Shown here in pieces: positions 28,823 to 42,000 of a DNA stretch of 64,000 nt. The stretch is from the NCBI GenBank assembly GCA_028023455.1, contig JAQFVV010006231.1, positions 6,586,036 to 6,650,035 of the forward strand, given 5' to 3'. The DNA comes from Epiperipatus broadwayi (taxonomy: Eukaryota; Onychophora; Udeonychophora; Euonychophora; Peripatidae). Each line of letters starts with the position of its first letter. Position 1 is the first letter of the stretch. The translations under genes were made by a program, and so were the position numbers. The notes beneath the pieces were generated by a model. The model was not told the origin of the DNA, ran no database searches, and worked only from the letters and a program-made list of their open reading frames with translations.

Positions 28823-29001
28823 GCTTCATATTTATTATTCTTTTATTCGACTATTATTACCATAATAATTATTCAAATTAGATCGCGAGCTTTCATCTGC
28901 ACGCTAATATTACTCTAAACGTTACTACTGAAAAGTGTTAAAATGTTTTAATAAATTTTTAAGTTTTCAAAGTATTATTTATTGTCCATTGTGCATTTAA
29001 T
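28823..29001. promoter_or_regulatory. Putative bidirectional promoter between two divergent first exons
   Basis: A 179-bp gap between two outward-facing candidate signal-peptide exons. It includes a GC-richer patch (GATCGCGAGC and CTGCACGC) in otherwise AT-rich sequence. No TATA box is obvious in either direction. The promoter role is inferred purely from the exon arrangement. Confidence 0.25.
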
Positions 29002-29143
29002 ATGAAATATCAAAGATATTTATTTAGAATTTGGGGAATGATTTATCTATATGCCTTTTTAAAGCAAATAAATTCCGAAGTATCTGATATGAATATTCGA
29101 CAATCGGGTATGTCTAATACTATTTTTCCATGTAAAGGACTAG
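29002..29143 (+). CDS. Candidate first coding exon of a secreted protein (plus strand)
   Basis: A 47-codon stretch opening with MKYQRYLFRIWGMIYLYAFL, a charged start followed by a hydrophobic core, like a signal peptide. It then continues through INSEVSDMNIRQSG to TIFPCKGL. It ends at a near-perfect donor, CTAG-GTAAGT at 29144, in phase 1; reading on would meet TAG 12 bases later, which supports splicing here. Codons CGA and TCG appear although the surroundings are AT-rich. No downstream exon was recognised on this strand, so the gene is unproven. No family can be assigned from this exon. Confidence 0.4.
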
Positions 29144-30164
29144 GTAAGTATTGGTAGAAAAAGAAGTTATTAAATTTATTCCCGTTTTAAAACTCTTATT
29201 GATTACCACTCCTATTTTTTATATATATAATTGTAAGATATGTTTATTATCGAAAGTCAAAATAGTTATTAAAAAACTGAAAATGAATTGTACTTGAAAT
29301 TTAAAAGTAATATAGTCTAAAATATATTTCAAATTATTTATAGAGAATTTAAAGATACTTGCTCCTATCTGCTTGTAAATAAATATAATGTTTTACAATT
29401 ATTTTCTTGGTGCTAAGTTTTCGAGAATTTGGAAACATAAAAATTCACTGCTAGCATCAAGTATGGTGAACCTAAACAAATATCAATTGGATGATAAAAT
29501 CATTGAACTTGTATCTTCCTTTTGTTTTCTCTTGTTCAGCAGGGTATGATCATTCTAAGTAAAGCAGTTTTAGTGAGCAAGAGGGGCAGATAAATATGGT
29601 ATAACTTTAATAAGGTTTGATAAATAAATCAGGAGTTCATAAAAAAGTTTGAGGGCCAAATGTCAATTTAAAGACTTTATACTTTAGAGTCTGACAACGT
29701 ACCACTTCACTAAACCATGCATGGCATAAGATTCTTTGATAGTAGTAAGTGAAATGATTACTGACTATAAATGAATAAATTCTATTTGAAAAGACATAGG
29801 TCTTTAGATAGAATGCTATTTTATAGTAAATAGCAGCAGTACTTTGGAAATAAAAGTTTAAATTTTGCTGCTACTTTATGAAAAAGCAAAACCTAAAGTA
29901 AAAACGTACTTATTGTAGTACTAAACAAATTTTTAATAAGAATATCAAAAAAATATTTTGTGAATTATTAAAGTCCAATTTAAAAAAAAAAAAAAGCTTG
30001 TTAGTCAGTTGGAATTTGGAATACTGATCTGTTAAAAACAGTAAATAAAAAGCGATTACTTGATGACGAGATTATAAAGTGGTTTATGCATATGTCAAAT
30101 TGTCAATATTCTAATTATGCAAAAAAAAATGTAAAGTGCTCTCAAGTTGTGCTAGATTACAGGT
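29144..30164. other. AT-rich stretch, possibly intron
   Basis: Starts with the GTAAGT donor. No further coding or repeat signal that I can support. Confidence 0.45.
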
Positions 30165-30365
30165 AACTTGCTATAATAGTGCAATTATTCATGGAGCAAT
30201 AGGAATAGACATATTAGTCTTTTGAATACACATGTGATTGTAGATCATCCAATAAAGATTTCAAAGCATTCCTGAATTGTCCTAGAATGTGATAAGTTAT
30301 TATGATAGAGCAATTGTTTAAATATCATTAAGGATAGACAAATCAGTCCTTTGAATACAGAAGAT
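30165..30365. repeat. Direct tandem duplication, about 130-bp period
   Basis: Segments with ATAATAGTGCAATTATT..GGAATAGACATATTAGTC and TTTGAATACA recur about 130 bp on as ATGATAGAGCAATTGTTT..GGATAGACAAATCAGTC and TTTGAATACA. Diverged, non-coding. Confidence 0.6.
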
Positions 30366-30409
30366 GATCCAGAAGATGTAGAATTATTCTTACCTGCAAA
30401 ACAATGAAA

Positions 30410-32150
30410 GCTGATTTGTTACAAATTAATAAACCTCACATGACTTGTCGCCTGACTTCAGCTTACATATTGCTGTTTTAATAACATACTTTTCCACCTT
30501 CTCTATATGATTTAGTATAAGTTTTAGTCAATGATATCAGGTGATAGTGCATAATAAAATCCTATTCTGTGATTTGTTATGCAAAATTTCCAGTTTCAGG
30601 CTTATGTCTTTTATCAGTGATGAGCTTCAGATCTTGGAACACTGCAACTGCAATTTTAGTATGTAATGAACTTTCTCTCCAATTACTTTCATTTACCTTT
30701 ATGTTATACTATTATGTCATCATCTAAAACTGAAAAACATATGTTTTCAATTAAATCAATTTGCTTGTTCAATCATATAGATCTGAATCTAGTTCAGTTT
30801 CAACTTAAGCTAACTTGCTTGTATAATCATATCAATCTGAATCCAGTTCAGTTTCTATATATTATGGTATCCTTAGTTTTTAACAACTATTAACACCTCT
30901 GTCCTTTAGTGTGAATTTGGATATAATCTATAAAACATCATATTCTATCATATGGCTTCCACTTACAGCATAGCTATTTTAGTAGCATACTTTTTCATTT
31001 TCTTTATGTTACATACTGTAAGCTTTAGTAAGAAGTGATAGATGTGAGATGATATTAATTATGGCTTTCATCAGTGAGAAAGTTTGGATCTTGGAATAAT
31101 AAATCTCTTAGTATCATTTGCTTCTATGTTATATTATCAAGCTATCAGACCAAACTGAAAAGTATGTAAATGTTCTCAATCTAAGCCAATTTGCTTGTAT
31201 ACTTATATAGATCAAATTCAGTTCAGTTTCTGTATATTAAAATGGTGTCTTTAGTTTTTTAACAGCTATAATATGTCAATCATATGTTCAAGATCTGATA
31301 TAAACCAATAAAGCATCACATGATCTAAATTGCTGTTTTAATAGCATACCTTTTCACTCTTTTATGTCACTTATTGTAAATTGTAGTAACTAATGATAGA
31401 AACTGGATTGGATTCAAATATATATGATGATACAAGAAAGTGACTTAGACTGAAATCATTTATATGTTTTTCAGTTTGGGCAGATAGTTTGATAGTATCA
31501 TGAAGATAAATGATAGTAGTTGGAAGGAAGATGCAGTAGATGCTAAAGATTCAGTTGCACTATTCAAGATCCAAAGCTACTCACTGATGAAAGCCACAAA
31601 CTTGAAACTAGTGAGGGATTTTTGATAGGAAAACAGGATATGAATTTATGAAGTACTAGTATTTGGCAACTATCATTACTTCTTAAATCTTATGCTAAAT
31701 GGTATAGAGAAGGCAAAAAAGTAGGCTATTAAAACAATCATTTGCAAGTTGAAATTAATGTGATAGATCATGTTATGTTTTATTGGTTTATATCAAATCA
31801 TGGCTAAACTATAATATATAGAAATTGAACTAATTTCTGATTTATATGATTGTGCAAGAAAGTTGACTTAGATTGAAAATATTTACACTTTCAGTTTGTA
31901 CTTATAGCTTGATTGTATAAGAGATAAATTATAGTAGTTGAAAGAAAGGTACATAAGATGCTAAAGTTCCAGTTGTATTGTTTCAAGATTCAAAAATCTC
32001 ACTGATGAAAGCCATAATCTTGAAACTAGACTGGAAATTTTGGATAGCAAGATAGAGATTTATTAAGCTCTGGCATCTGACTTATAAAGCTTTCAGTGAT
32101 ACAGAAAAGATGAAAGTGTGCTACTAAAGCTCATTTGTGTTAACTGATAT
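30410..32150. mobile_element. Foldback-like element F2
   Basis: The left arm carries three tandem units whose cores (ATAAA.CATCACATGA..; GCTGTTTTAATAGCATAC; AGTTTCAGGCTTATG or GGCTTTCATCAGTGA) start near 30425, 30918 and 31298. The right arm carries at least two units in reverse orientation, for example TCACTGATGAAAGCCA at 31579 and 32000, and TTTTATTGGTTTATATC near 31780. The centre lies near 31430. Unit 1 has a 55-bp internal duplication ending ATC.AGTTCAGTTT. The sequence is unrelated to F1 by eye but the architecture is the same. A frame at 30666-30893 is a shadow. Confidence 0.72.
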
Positions 32151-32982
32151 TATCTTTATGGTAAGTCTAGATGTATGAGTGATCATTGCTTGGGAAATGA
32201 GGTCATATTTTAAGCAATCAAGTTATATAAATCAATGATGATGGATAGTTATGAAAACAATGTAGGTATTGGCCAAAATTATATTGAATAAATAAAATTG
32301 TAGTTATGAGCATTTTGGCACTGATTTTTTTATTTAACAATAGATCATCCAGTATATAATGAATGTAAGGAATGATCATTCAAACCAACTTCATTATCAT
32401 TGTTTCTGTATTCATTGCTCATCTGGTACTATATATACATTTGAATGAAGATTTCAATGGGTAAAAAATGTGAACATAAAGTTTAGATTAGTCTATGTAT
32501 ACATTTGTTTGCTGTTAATATTAACATTATATTGATGTTTTGATTGTATCGAACCAAGTCATCTTCTGATTAGCAGAGGTCATTCAGAAATGCTGCAAAG
32601 ATGTCTGATTTTTTTGACATTTTTGTAACATTCCTGAAATATATATATTTAAAAGTTAGTTGATTAAATTCAAATGAAACATCACTATAAAGTTAATACT
32701 AAGAACAAGCAAATCTATACATGTATGAGTTATATATATATATATTGTAACAGTACATTTAAGATAGGGCAGATTTTGGCTATATGGAGGTATATATTTT
32801 TATTTATGATTGCCTTATGTTTGACATTAAGTGCAGTGGAACTTAAAGAAGGAATAGATATTAGAGAAAAATACATATATTTTATATTCAAAATGTACCA
32901 GAATTAAAAATCTGAGATGCATGTAATTAATGTCTTTCCAGTAATTTAACAAACTGCCATGCTGAAGCAGATAAATGGCATA
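32151..32982. other. AT-rich spacer, nothing recognised
   Basis: No gene supported. A 77-residue frame at 32674-32907 has no visible family motif. Confidence 0.5.
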
Positions 32983-32990
32983 GGCTAGAT

Positions 32991-33425
32991 CAAGGATGCC
33001 CAACCTGTAGCTCGCGAGTCACATGTGGCTCACGCAATGGTTTAATGTAGCTCGCATTGCACTCTTCAAGAAAAATTGATGAAATATTTTATGTTCCTTG
33101 ACGCCACATGCACACACTAAAAAATAAACATTTTTGCAATACAAACGATAACGATATGCAGTGTCAAGTTTCACATTAAATAAAATAATTAAAATATACT
33201 TTTCCTGTAATTGTAATTTATATGTATGTTACCAAATTTTTAATAAATAAATATAAATAAAATGTATTTACATTTTTTTTCTTTTTAACATATTACACCA
33301 GTTTTTTTTAGTTTGTGAATTACGTTTATAAATGTAATATGAAAAATGCAATATATAATTGTGGCTTCCCAAATTTTTTTAAATTCTCAACTGGCTCACG
33401 TCAAGTTAAAGGTTGGGCATCCCTG
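32991..33425. mobile_element. hAT-type MITE, 435 bp, with perfect 8-bp TSD
   Basis: The left end is CAAGGATGCCCAACCT and the right end is the reverse complement of CAGGGATGCCCAACCT (one mismatch). The perfect direct repeat GGCTAGAT lies at 32983-32990 and 33426-33433. The interior contains GTAGCTCGCGAGTCACATG and a subterminal GGCTCACG on both sides, but no coding sequence. TIR form (CA.GG...) and TSD length place it with hAT elements, moved by a transposase supplied elsewhere. Confidence 0.92.
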
Positions 33426-33433
33426 GGCTAGAT

Positions 33434-33747
33434 AAATGATGATGATCACTATACCTGTTAGGTAGTCTTAACTGTAGTTTCATATATCTAAATGAAAATA
33501 CATCACTCTCCAATTACATATCTCTGAAAAGCTAAATCATCGAAACATCCATCTATTAATCTGTCATTGAATTTTTTCACAAAGTATATGATTGGATAAT
33601 TTTTATTTTATAAAGATTATTTCAAAACTATTTTAAAGAGATGAAATATTAATTGTTCTCATTTGCAGGATATAGTTGAGGATAGAATATAAGAAAAGTT
33701 AAATTAGAAAAAATGTTTTAAGTCTTTAATAATAATAATAATAAGAA
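33434..33747. other. Short AT-rich spacer
   Basis: Nothing recognised apart from a short (AAT)n at about 33729. Confidence 0.5.
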
Positions 33748-34030
33748 GGTATTAGTTTTATAGCTAAAGATGTGCTCTATGGTGTCATTTTGGTGCTAAA
33801 ACACATAAAAATGCCGTTTCCATGGCTGACACATTCGAACCTGCATTTTCTATAATACAACTTTTTTGTTGTGCTACAGATTGCAGGCTGCTATGTCGTG
33901 TTGCAGTACAGCATGTATGTTGCACCGCAGCAAATGCATTTTCTGAATTCGCACAGTTAATAAAATGGTTATGGCTTGGTGAGAGGGTGTGTTTTTTTGA
34001 ATTGGATGGAAATGTTGTTTTCATTGGATT
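33748..34030 (+). mobile_element. TIR family T, truncated copy T3
   Basis: Begins GGTATTAGTTTTATAGC, like the GGTACTGTTCTATTAGC end of T2. It continues to ACACATAAAAATGCCGTTTC, which matches the inner part of the T1 right TIR (reverse complement) base for base. A degenerate version of the T1 hairpin follows (CCTGCA..TAATACAAC and GTTGTGCTA..TGCAGG). No opposite end was found, so the copy appears truncated. Overlapping frames here are not genes. Confidence 0.65.
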
Positions 34031-34532
34031 TTTATTTTTATTTTAAAGTATTGAAATGTTCAGATTTTGTAAAGTAATAATTATGATACTTTTTACACCG
34101 TACTGTATAGAAGTTTTAATTGGGAAAGTGTTGACAAGATATATGTGTAAAGTGAGTTGGAATTAGGTAATACATCAAGTAACGTACTGTTCATAACATT
34201 TCACGAGACAAACAAGATTCTACCATATGTATATTTTTGATGTAAAAAACAGCGGTAACACAAAAATATCCAGTAAGAAAAGTACAATTTTGCACTGTTT
34301 TTTTATAAATTTCATAAAAGCATATATTATAAACATGATTAATAAGTAAAGAATACATTTTTGTTGTTATTTAAAAAAGTTTTAGTTTCTTTCTTTTCTC
34401 CGACTACAGTTATACTTTGTTAAATATAGTTTACGTTTATTGTTATCATTTATTTTATAGAATGTTACTAAAAAAAAAATATTTACAAAAATACAGTTTT
34501 GATATTTTTTATTTTAGCATTACAAACAACAG
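34031..34532. other. AT-rich spacer
   Basis: No recognised feature. Confidence 0.45.
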
Positions 34533-34642
34533 AACCCTAAATCTAAACATAACCCTAAAACTAACCCTAAATCTAACCCTAAAACTAACCCTAAACCTAA
34601 CCCTAAAACTAACACTAAAACTAACCCTAAACCTAACCATAA
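34533..34642. repeat. Degenerate interstitial telomere-like hexamer array
   Basis: About 18 hexamers in which CTAACC, a permutation of the TTAGGG telomere repeat, alternates with CTAAAA, CTAAAC or CTAAAT. The apparent repetitive peptide over it (LTLNLTLKLTLNL) is an artefact. Confidence 0.8.
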
Positions 34643-34849
34643 CAACTTTTACTTTTTGTTGTCATTTTATATGAAGTAAAAATATCAGTAAAACCGTAAC
34701 CCCAGTAAAAAAATCTCCGATAGAAAATTGATTTTTCTAATAAAGCAAAATAAAAAACACGAATCAAATTGTAATTTGTTTATTTTATTTTACATGTATT
34801 ATTATTGTTTAATTTGTATACATTAATAAAAAATAATATTTAAAAAAGA

Positions 34850-35627
<778 letters not shown>

Positions 35628-36316
35628 CTCGGTTGATATAATCAACAAATTCATCTTTAGCGTTTTATTTTTTTTATTAATCATTTATAAATATTTGATG
35701 ATAGTCATGATTGACGATGATTTGCTAGTTCATCAGTTTTGGCTGATAATATATATTTTAAAATTTTACATCTTATATATTCACAGCATCTAAAACAAAT
35801 TTTTAATACAAATATTTAATTTTTATTTTTAAAAATATTATCCAGAAATTAGACTCTCATTAATTCTTGATCATCTATTATGGATTACTAGATGTAAGCT
35901 AGCATTTAATCATCAAAATTTTAATCCTATTAACTCCATGCAGAGCAATCTAAAAAAAAAACAAGAACAAGAGATAGCCTGATAACCCCTGAGGTTAGTT
36001 TTACCATGGCTTGGGACATGCTGGATTTATCCTCTCCATGCCCCAAACAATAGCAGGATGCTCCAAAAAGGAGAAAACAGAAGAGTAATTGACTCAAATT
36101 CGGGAAAACCAAATGAAGGAATGAGAAAATATTTTAAATAAATATGTACCAAATAACCTCTAATGTAATAATATAATCTTTAATAAATTATTTTGGAAAC
36201 TAAAATATAATTTTTTTTGATATTCAAGGAATTAAGAATATTATATTTCAATATTTTATTTCTTTTAAACGGATAGGTCGTATCATTTTATTTTTACAAT
36301 TTAATTATTTATTGTG
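35628..36316. other. AT-rich spacer
   Basis: A small GC-richer patch at 35980-36100 has no recognisable function. Confidence 0.5.
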
Positions 36317-37077
36317 ACATTTTCATTTACCATTGTTAAACTTCCTCCACTCACAACTTTGACATCATCCATTTCAGCTAAATATAATAATGGTTATTAC
36401 TAATTATTTTTGAAACTAGAGATTATCTCTAGCACAGATATAAACTTTAAACCTCAGTTAAAGATTAATATATTTGATTTTTTATTTTACAAACAAATGG
36501 AATTATTAACCTTTCTCTTTCCCATGTGTAATATCTTATAAATATAATAAACACCTCCATACTTCCCCATTTTTTTTGAAATTCACTTAAATAAAGATAT
36601 AATAAAAGCCAAATGCCCCCCAATATGCAATTCGTGCTGAACCAGCACTCATCAGTTGGCCCAGGTCACTATATCTCATATATATATCTCCATTATATGA
36701 AGAGTATTTATCTAGAATAAAATTATTACATTTTCATTTACCATTGTCAAACTCCCTCCACTCACAACTTTGACACCATCCATTTCAGATAAATACAATA
36801 ATGATTATTACTAATCATTTTCGAAACTAGAGATTATCTCTAGCACAGATATAAACTTTAAACCTCAGTTAAAGATTAATAATATATCTGATTTTTTATT
36901 TTTTATTTTACACACACATGGAATTATTAACATTTCTCTTTCCCATGTGTAATATCTTATAGATATAATAAACGCCTCCATACTTCCCCATTATTTTTAA
37001 ATTCATTTAAATAAAGATATAATAAAAGACAAATGGCCCCCAAGATGCATTTCGTGCTGAACCCGCATTCATCATAA
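36317..37077 (+). repeat. Tandem duplication, 411-bp period
   Basis: The block starting ACATTTTCATTTACCATTGT at 36317 is repeated from 36728, with shared cores GAGATTATCTCTAGCACAGA, AAACCTCAGTTAAAGATTAA and TTCGTGCTGAACC. The second copy has a few substitutions and an insertion, so the duplication is not very recent. No reading frame. Confidence 0.88.
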
Positions 37078-37643
37078 TGTTTTTTTTTTTTCAATTTGTT
37101 AAATTCTTTAATTTATCAAATATTAAATAGAAAATTTGAAATTATAATGAAATTTAAAATTAGAATTTATATTTTAATTATTTGAGTAATATATAGAGTT
37201 TGTTAATAGTAAATATTTATAATGTGGGTGATTATACATATATATAATTCAGAAAAATGTAGACAAAATATTACTCCTGAGATATGAATACATCAAGCCA
37301 ATTAAAATATCTTGATATCTTTTTAAGTATAAGGTGAACTAACGGTTCTGCTCAAATTAAAAGATGATATTTTATCACAATAAAATAACTACTGCGGTAA
37401 ATTAGCTGTAATATAAAACTGTTTCTTTACTTAAATTATTTGCAAGTGAGATTTGGACTTCCTATCAACATAACATAAAGGCATTAGAAAAAATTCATGT
37501 AAAGACACTCTGCAAAATTCTAAACTCATAAGACTAATCAATATGTTCTATAACTTGCTGTAAATAAAACTACAGAATTCATTATTGTAAGATCATATTC
37601 TTTATTGGTTTGGTTACAAATGAACAATATAATATTTCTTGAA
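37078..37643. other. AT-rich spacer
   Basis: Nothing recognised. Confidence 0.5.
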
Positions 37644-37651
37644 AAATATTT

Positions 37652-38999
37652 GGTAGTCATCTGAAATCTGGGCATGGCCACTTAGGGTGTTGATGCTATA
37701 CAAAAATCCATCAAATATAACGTTACCGGGTCAACACAACTTTTTTTTTTATAGAACATGTTTTTTTTTTTTGATTAAACAAATTTTTTATTTCATTTAT
37801 AACATGATTTCTTTTTTATTAAACACATTTTTATATTTATTTTCGTTGTTTTTTTTTAACCTGATATTTTTCTTTATCCAACAAATTTTGGTAATTTAAT
37901 TTTGTGTTTATTTTTCTGAATTTTAAAACTTTGGACTGTTTTACGACAAAAAAACTTGTTTTAACCCCGCCGAAAAAATATAATGGTATAATTATTTGGG
38001 ACTTGTTTCGACTTTGTTCTACTTTTTTTTTTTGGTTGACTAAATTGTTTTTCTTTTTATTATTAAATCAAAATTAACTTTTGTGTTGTTGGGGGTTCAA
38101 AAATTGTTTTGATATCCCCACTCCCACCCTCGGATCAATAATTGTAACATAAAGTCAATAATTTTATTTTTTTTTAAACAACTTTTTTTCACTTTTTACT
38201 TTTATTTATATTTTGTTTGAATTAGCCTTTTTTTGCCTTCTACAATAAACTGCTTTTGGGGGGGGGGGGATTTTGTACTTTGTTATTATTAACAAAAAGT
38301 CAACAAAAATAGCCATTTATTTTAAACCCGCTGCAAAAAATATAATCCAAATACTTGTCAATTTCTAATGAAATGAAAAAAAAAAAGGACACAAACTTTG
38401 GACTTTTTGAACTTATTTATTATTTTATTGCTGTAATAAAAAGTGGACATTACGTTCCTGAAAAAAGGACATAATCTCACACACTTTCTGTACTCGGCAA
38501 TTCTGAAAAGTTTAAAAATTGTGAGTTCTTCTCAGACCCTTTTATTGGTCTTGTATATTTTCCATACTGAAACATGACTTAGCATGTGAGCTTTGTCGTA
38601 GCATGTTCGAACATACCCTTTGCCAATTTTTTACATATTAACATTTTTTAGGGAAGGTGGGGACCATATGACAATTATTAGTAATTAACAACATTATTTA
38701 AATATAAATGACATTACTCTAATATGGAGATTTGAAAAGTTGTACCGACTTGAAATTAAAACACTCTCAAGCAATACGGTAATTAGCTATGAATAGAACA
38801 AATACGTGTAAATAGTTTCGAAGCACAAAACAGGCCGTAATATTTTTGTGCAATGTCATGTAAAGCTGCCTGCCAAATGGGTTAATACAATATTAAATGT
38901 TGTATTAACCATAAGGCAGGCTGCAGAAACGGCATTTTTATGTGTTTTGACACATAAACAACACCCCAAGTGGCCGTGCCTGGATTTCAGATGATTACC
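37652..38999. mobile_element. TIR family T, copy T1 (1.35 kb)
   Basis: Imperfect inverted ends of about 40 bp: the left begins GGTAGTCATCTGAAATC, the right (reverse complement) GGTAATCATCTGAAATC, both continuing to GGCCACTT.GGGTGTTG. A perfect 8-bp direct repeat AAATATTT flanks it (37644-37651 and 39000-39007). Just inside the left end is the family motif GTTGATGCTAT.CAAAAA..AAATATAACGTTACCGGG. The interior is T-rich with a degenerate duplication (AACCCCGCCGAAAAAATATA near 37961 and its relative near 38325). No transposase is seen. GG termini with an 8-bp TSD would fit Merlin-like or atypical hAT elements. Confidence 0.82.
38869..38921. repeat. Subterminal hairpin in T1
   Basis: The arms CCTGCC..ATGGGTTAATACAA and TTGTATTAACCAT..GGCAGG pair around a loop of about 9 bases. 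A decayed version sits at the equivalent place in T3, so it is part of the family rather than chance. Confidence 0.8.
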
Positions 39000-39007
39000 A
39001 AATATTT

Positions 39008-42000
39008 TATATTGAATTTGATCATTAGATTTTTTTTTTAGGAGTGACAGATCCTGTTTACTTTATAATGGTTATCTCAAAGATATGCTAAAAAAGTACA
39101 ATATTGATTGTTTTTATTGGGAAGGTCAACTTTAAAATTTGAAATATTTTCTAATTATTATGTTCCCAATAAGGACCATGATTTTAAAAAAGACTTTTCT
39201 GGAAAGAGACAATTTATATTTTCTTGATTAGAAAAATATTCACCATGGTTGTATTATTCAAAATCATAAAAAGATGCACCTTGTAAATATTAAGTTTTGT
39301 TTATATCAAAATTACACTGGAGCTTCCATGGTGCATTTATAAACTATAAAGATTTTAATTAAGCTTACAGAAATTACATCAGCTCAGTGGATGGCATAAA
39401 AAAACTGCTATTGATGCTCAGAATTTTATAACAATCCACAAATATCCAGAAAAAGATAAAACTGGTTAAATTGATAAATCAATACAAAAAATAAATTAGG
39501 TTTTATTTTATCAGTCATTGTATTTTGTGTTAAACTTAATTTACTGTTATAATAGGAAAATAATGATTTTGGAAAATTATAATTTATTTTTGATTTTAGG
39601 ACAATGTGGGGAATAATTTTAAAAGATTATTTGATAAAAGTTCCTGTAAAATGCCTGTTATATTTTTGTAAGAACTAAACAATAACTAATAGAACTTTGT
39701 AAATGTACTGAATAAGATACAGTGGACAAGAATATAATGGTTGTGCAAGTATGGCATAAAAGTAAGAAAGCTGGTGTTAAGGGAGAATTACATATATATT
39801 GTACTGGTCAAAACATGTTTATCCATCTAACATGAGCTGGAACTCACAAAATGTACTTCAAACCCAGTCAAGCCTGAGATTTAGGTCAGGGACCAGCCTG
39901 CATTCAAACCCACTCTCTAAGCCCCAGATCAAACACCTAATGGATAACATAATAGTGATGGCACATGAGAATTAATTGTTAATCTGGCCCACTAGCAAAT
40001 TGGAGAAGACAATGAGACATCTATTACTATGACTAAACTAAAATATATATAAGCATAGCTGTATGTTTGGAAGTAGAGAAAAGAGGAATTCGAACTACTC
40101 AAATAAGTTAGACAATAAAATATAGTTTAATATACTGACAAATTATTATACATTTATAAATTAATTGCAAACATTAGTATGTGCATGAATGAGCAAGTGG
40201 TAGATAATTACATAGTGTCATTCATGCTATTATTTCTCATATGCTCTTTATTAGCTAAATAATATATGATAAATAAGCTCACATCTTTGGTAGGTCCAAT
40301 ATTAAGATGCCAATCGTTTAGTAGAAAGGATTACATAATATTGTCATTAATGCTTTTATATACGGTTCTGAAACATGATGACTAACATTATTTCGGGGAA
40401 CATTCTGAGATTCATTACAGATATAATACAAATTATTTTCACACCATTACGGTCATGAAAATAAATAAAATACATTTGAAAACATATTTGATCATATGAC
40501 AAAAATACTTAATCAAAATTCTGTTAATTAGTGCTGGCAGGAAGAACGCTTATTTTCCCCGAGGCATAAAGATACTCTTAAATACAGAAATAAGTTACGA
40601 TGGTGGGATTGTATAAGATTGAAATAAATTTAATTAATAACACTGGTAATAGTTAGCATTTATATATATGTTGAGCAGAGTGCAATTTTAATATTATTAC
40701 AGCATTAAAATTAGATCATAAGCAAAAGAAATAATAATAATAATACGCAGTTTGGGTGGTACTGACATAATAGCCAAAATAACTAAGAGAAAATGGTCAT
40801 GCTTCTTGATGAGAACAAAGTCTAAGCCTCCCTTCTTGGGCAGTGCTTAGAGAAAAGTGGATAGGCATGGCATGGCCCAGACTTTTACTGGTATAACCGA
40901 CGTGAGAGGCCCTTTATCTACAAAGAAGTGAATATGTATAGCGTGTGCCAAACTTATGGGAATTACCACCAGAGGCATTTTTATATGAAATAAATGTGGT
41001 TCCAGATAGCTCAACTACCTACGGAATGAGATATGAGAAGAAATGTATGGGTTTGAACTTGTCGTAACCCCCAGATTAAGAAGCACATGTATATAATCAT
41101 AAAGATAAGCTGAATGTCAGTAACGCAGTATGAATAAATGTCACTAGTGACATAAAATATGATTTACTGCTTTAAAATAAATGACCCTAGTTTGAATGCC
41201 ATAATTTATACAGATAATACACTATGCATTTATATATATGGAGAGAGATTTCCCTAAATAAAATATACGTTAAGATTTTACTTAGTAAAAGAAACATTAA
41301 GATTTATCCCTATCCCTTTTATGCTATTTAAAATAAATAAATCCCATTTTTATTGATTTTATAATAACTGGAATATTTAAGTAATGTATTTGATATTTTA
41401 AGAGTATGGAAAAATAAAAGAAATCTAGCAGTTATAGAAAACAACTAATAGGTCACCTTTTTCAGAAATGAATAAATAATATTTTAAAATTTCAAAGTGT
41501 TAATTAGGCTAAGTTCTGGATTCACCCCAGGTAGAAAATCCAGAGTTAAACAAATAACAAATTGTTATACTAAAAATGAACCTAAAATGTTGATTCATAA
41601 AAAAAAACAATCTGGCGAATGTATTAATTAATAATGCATTATGTTTTAAATAGGAATGCTAATAACTTGCCTCATGAAGGTATACTTAAAAAATGACAGA
41701 AAAGATCTTTATAAATTAAGCTCACCAGTTTGCTTGAGGTTGGCATATTGTTAATAATAAAAGCACACATATAAAATCAAGTAATAAATAAATGACAGCA
41801 CCAAGGTTTTAAAGAAAGTTAGAGCATATGAGAGAGATTAAATTTATAGAAATAATTTAAGAGCAATTTACATATTATATTAGAAATAAAGTTAAATAAT
41901 ACATTAGGAGAAGAAGTCTTGATAATAGAGATTGAAATTAGTTAGACTAGCTTGACTTGCGGCTTGAAAATTTACCTTGCAACATTTTAAGAGTTCATAT

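Noticed and set aside
33785-34046. Overlapping frames on both strands
   Set aside because: They lie in the truncated T3 transposon copy; Cys-rich look arises from repeats.
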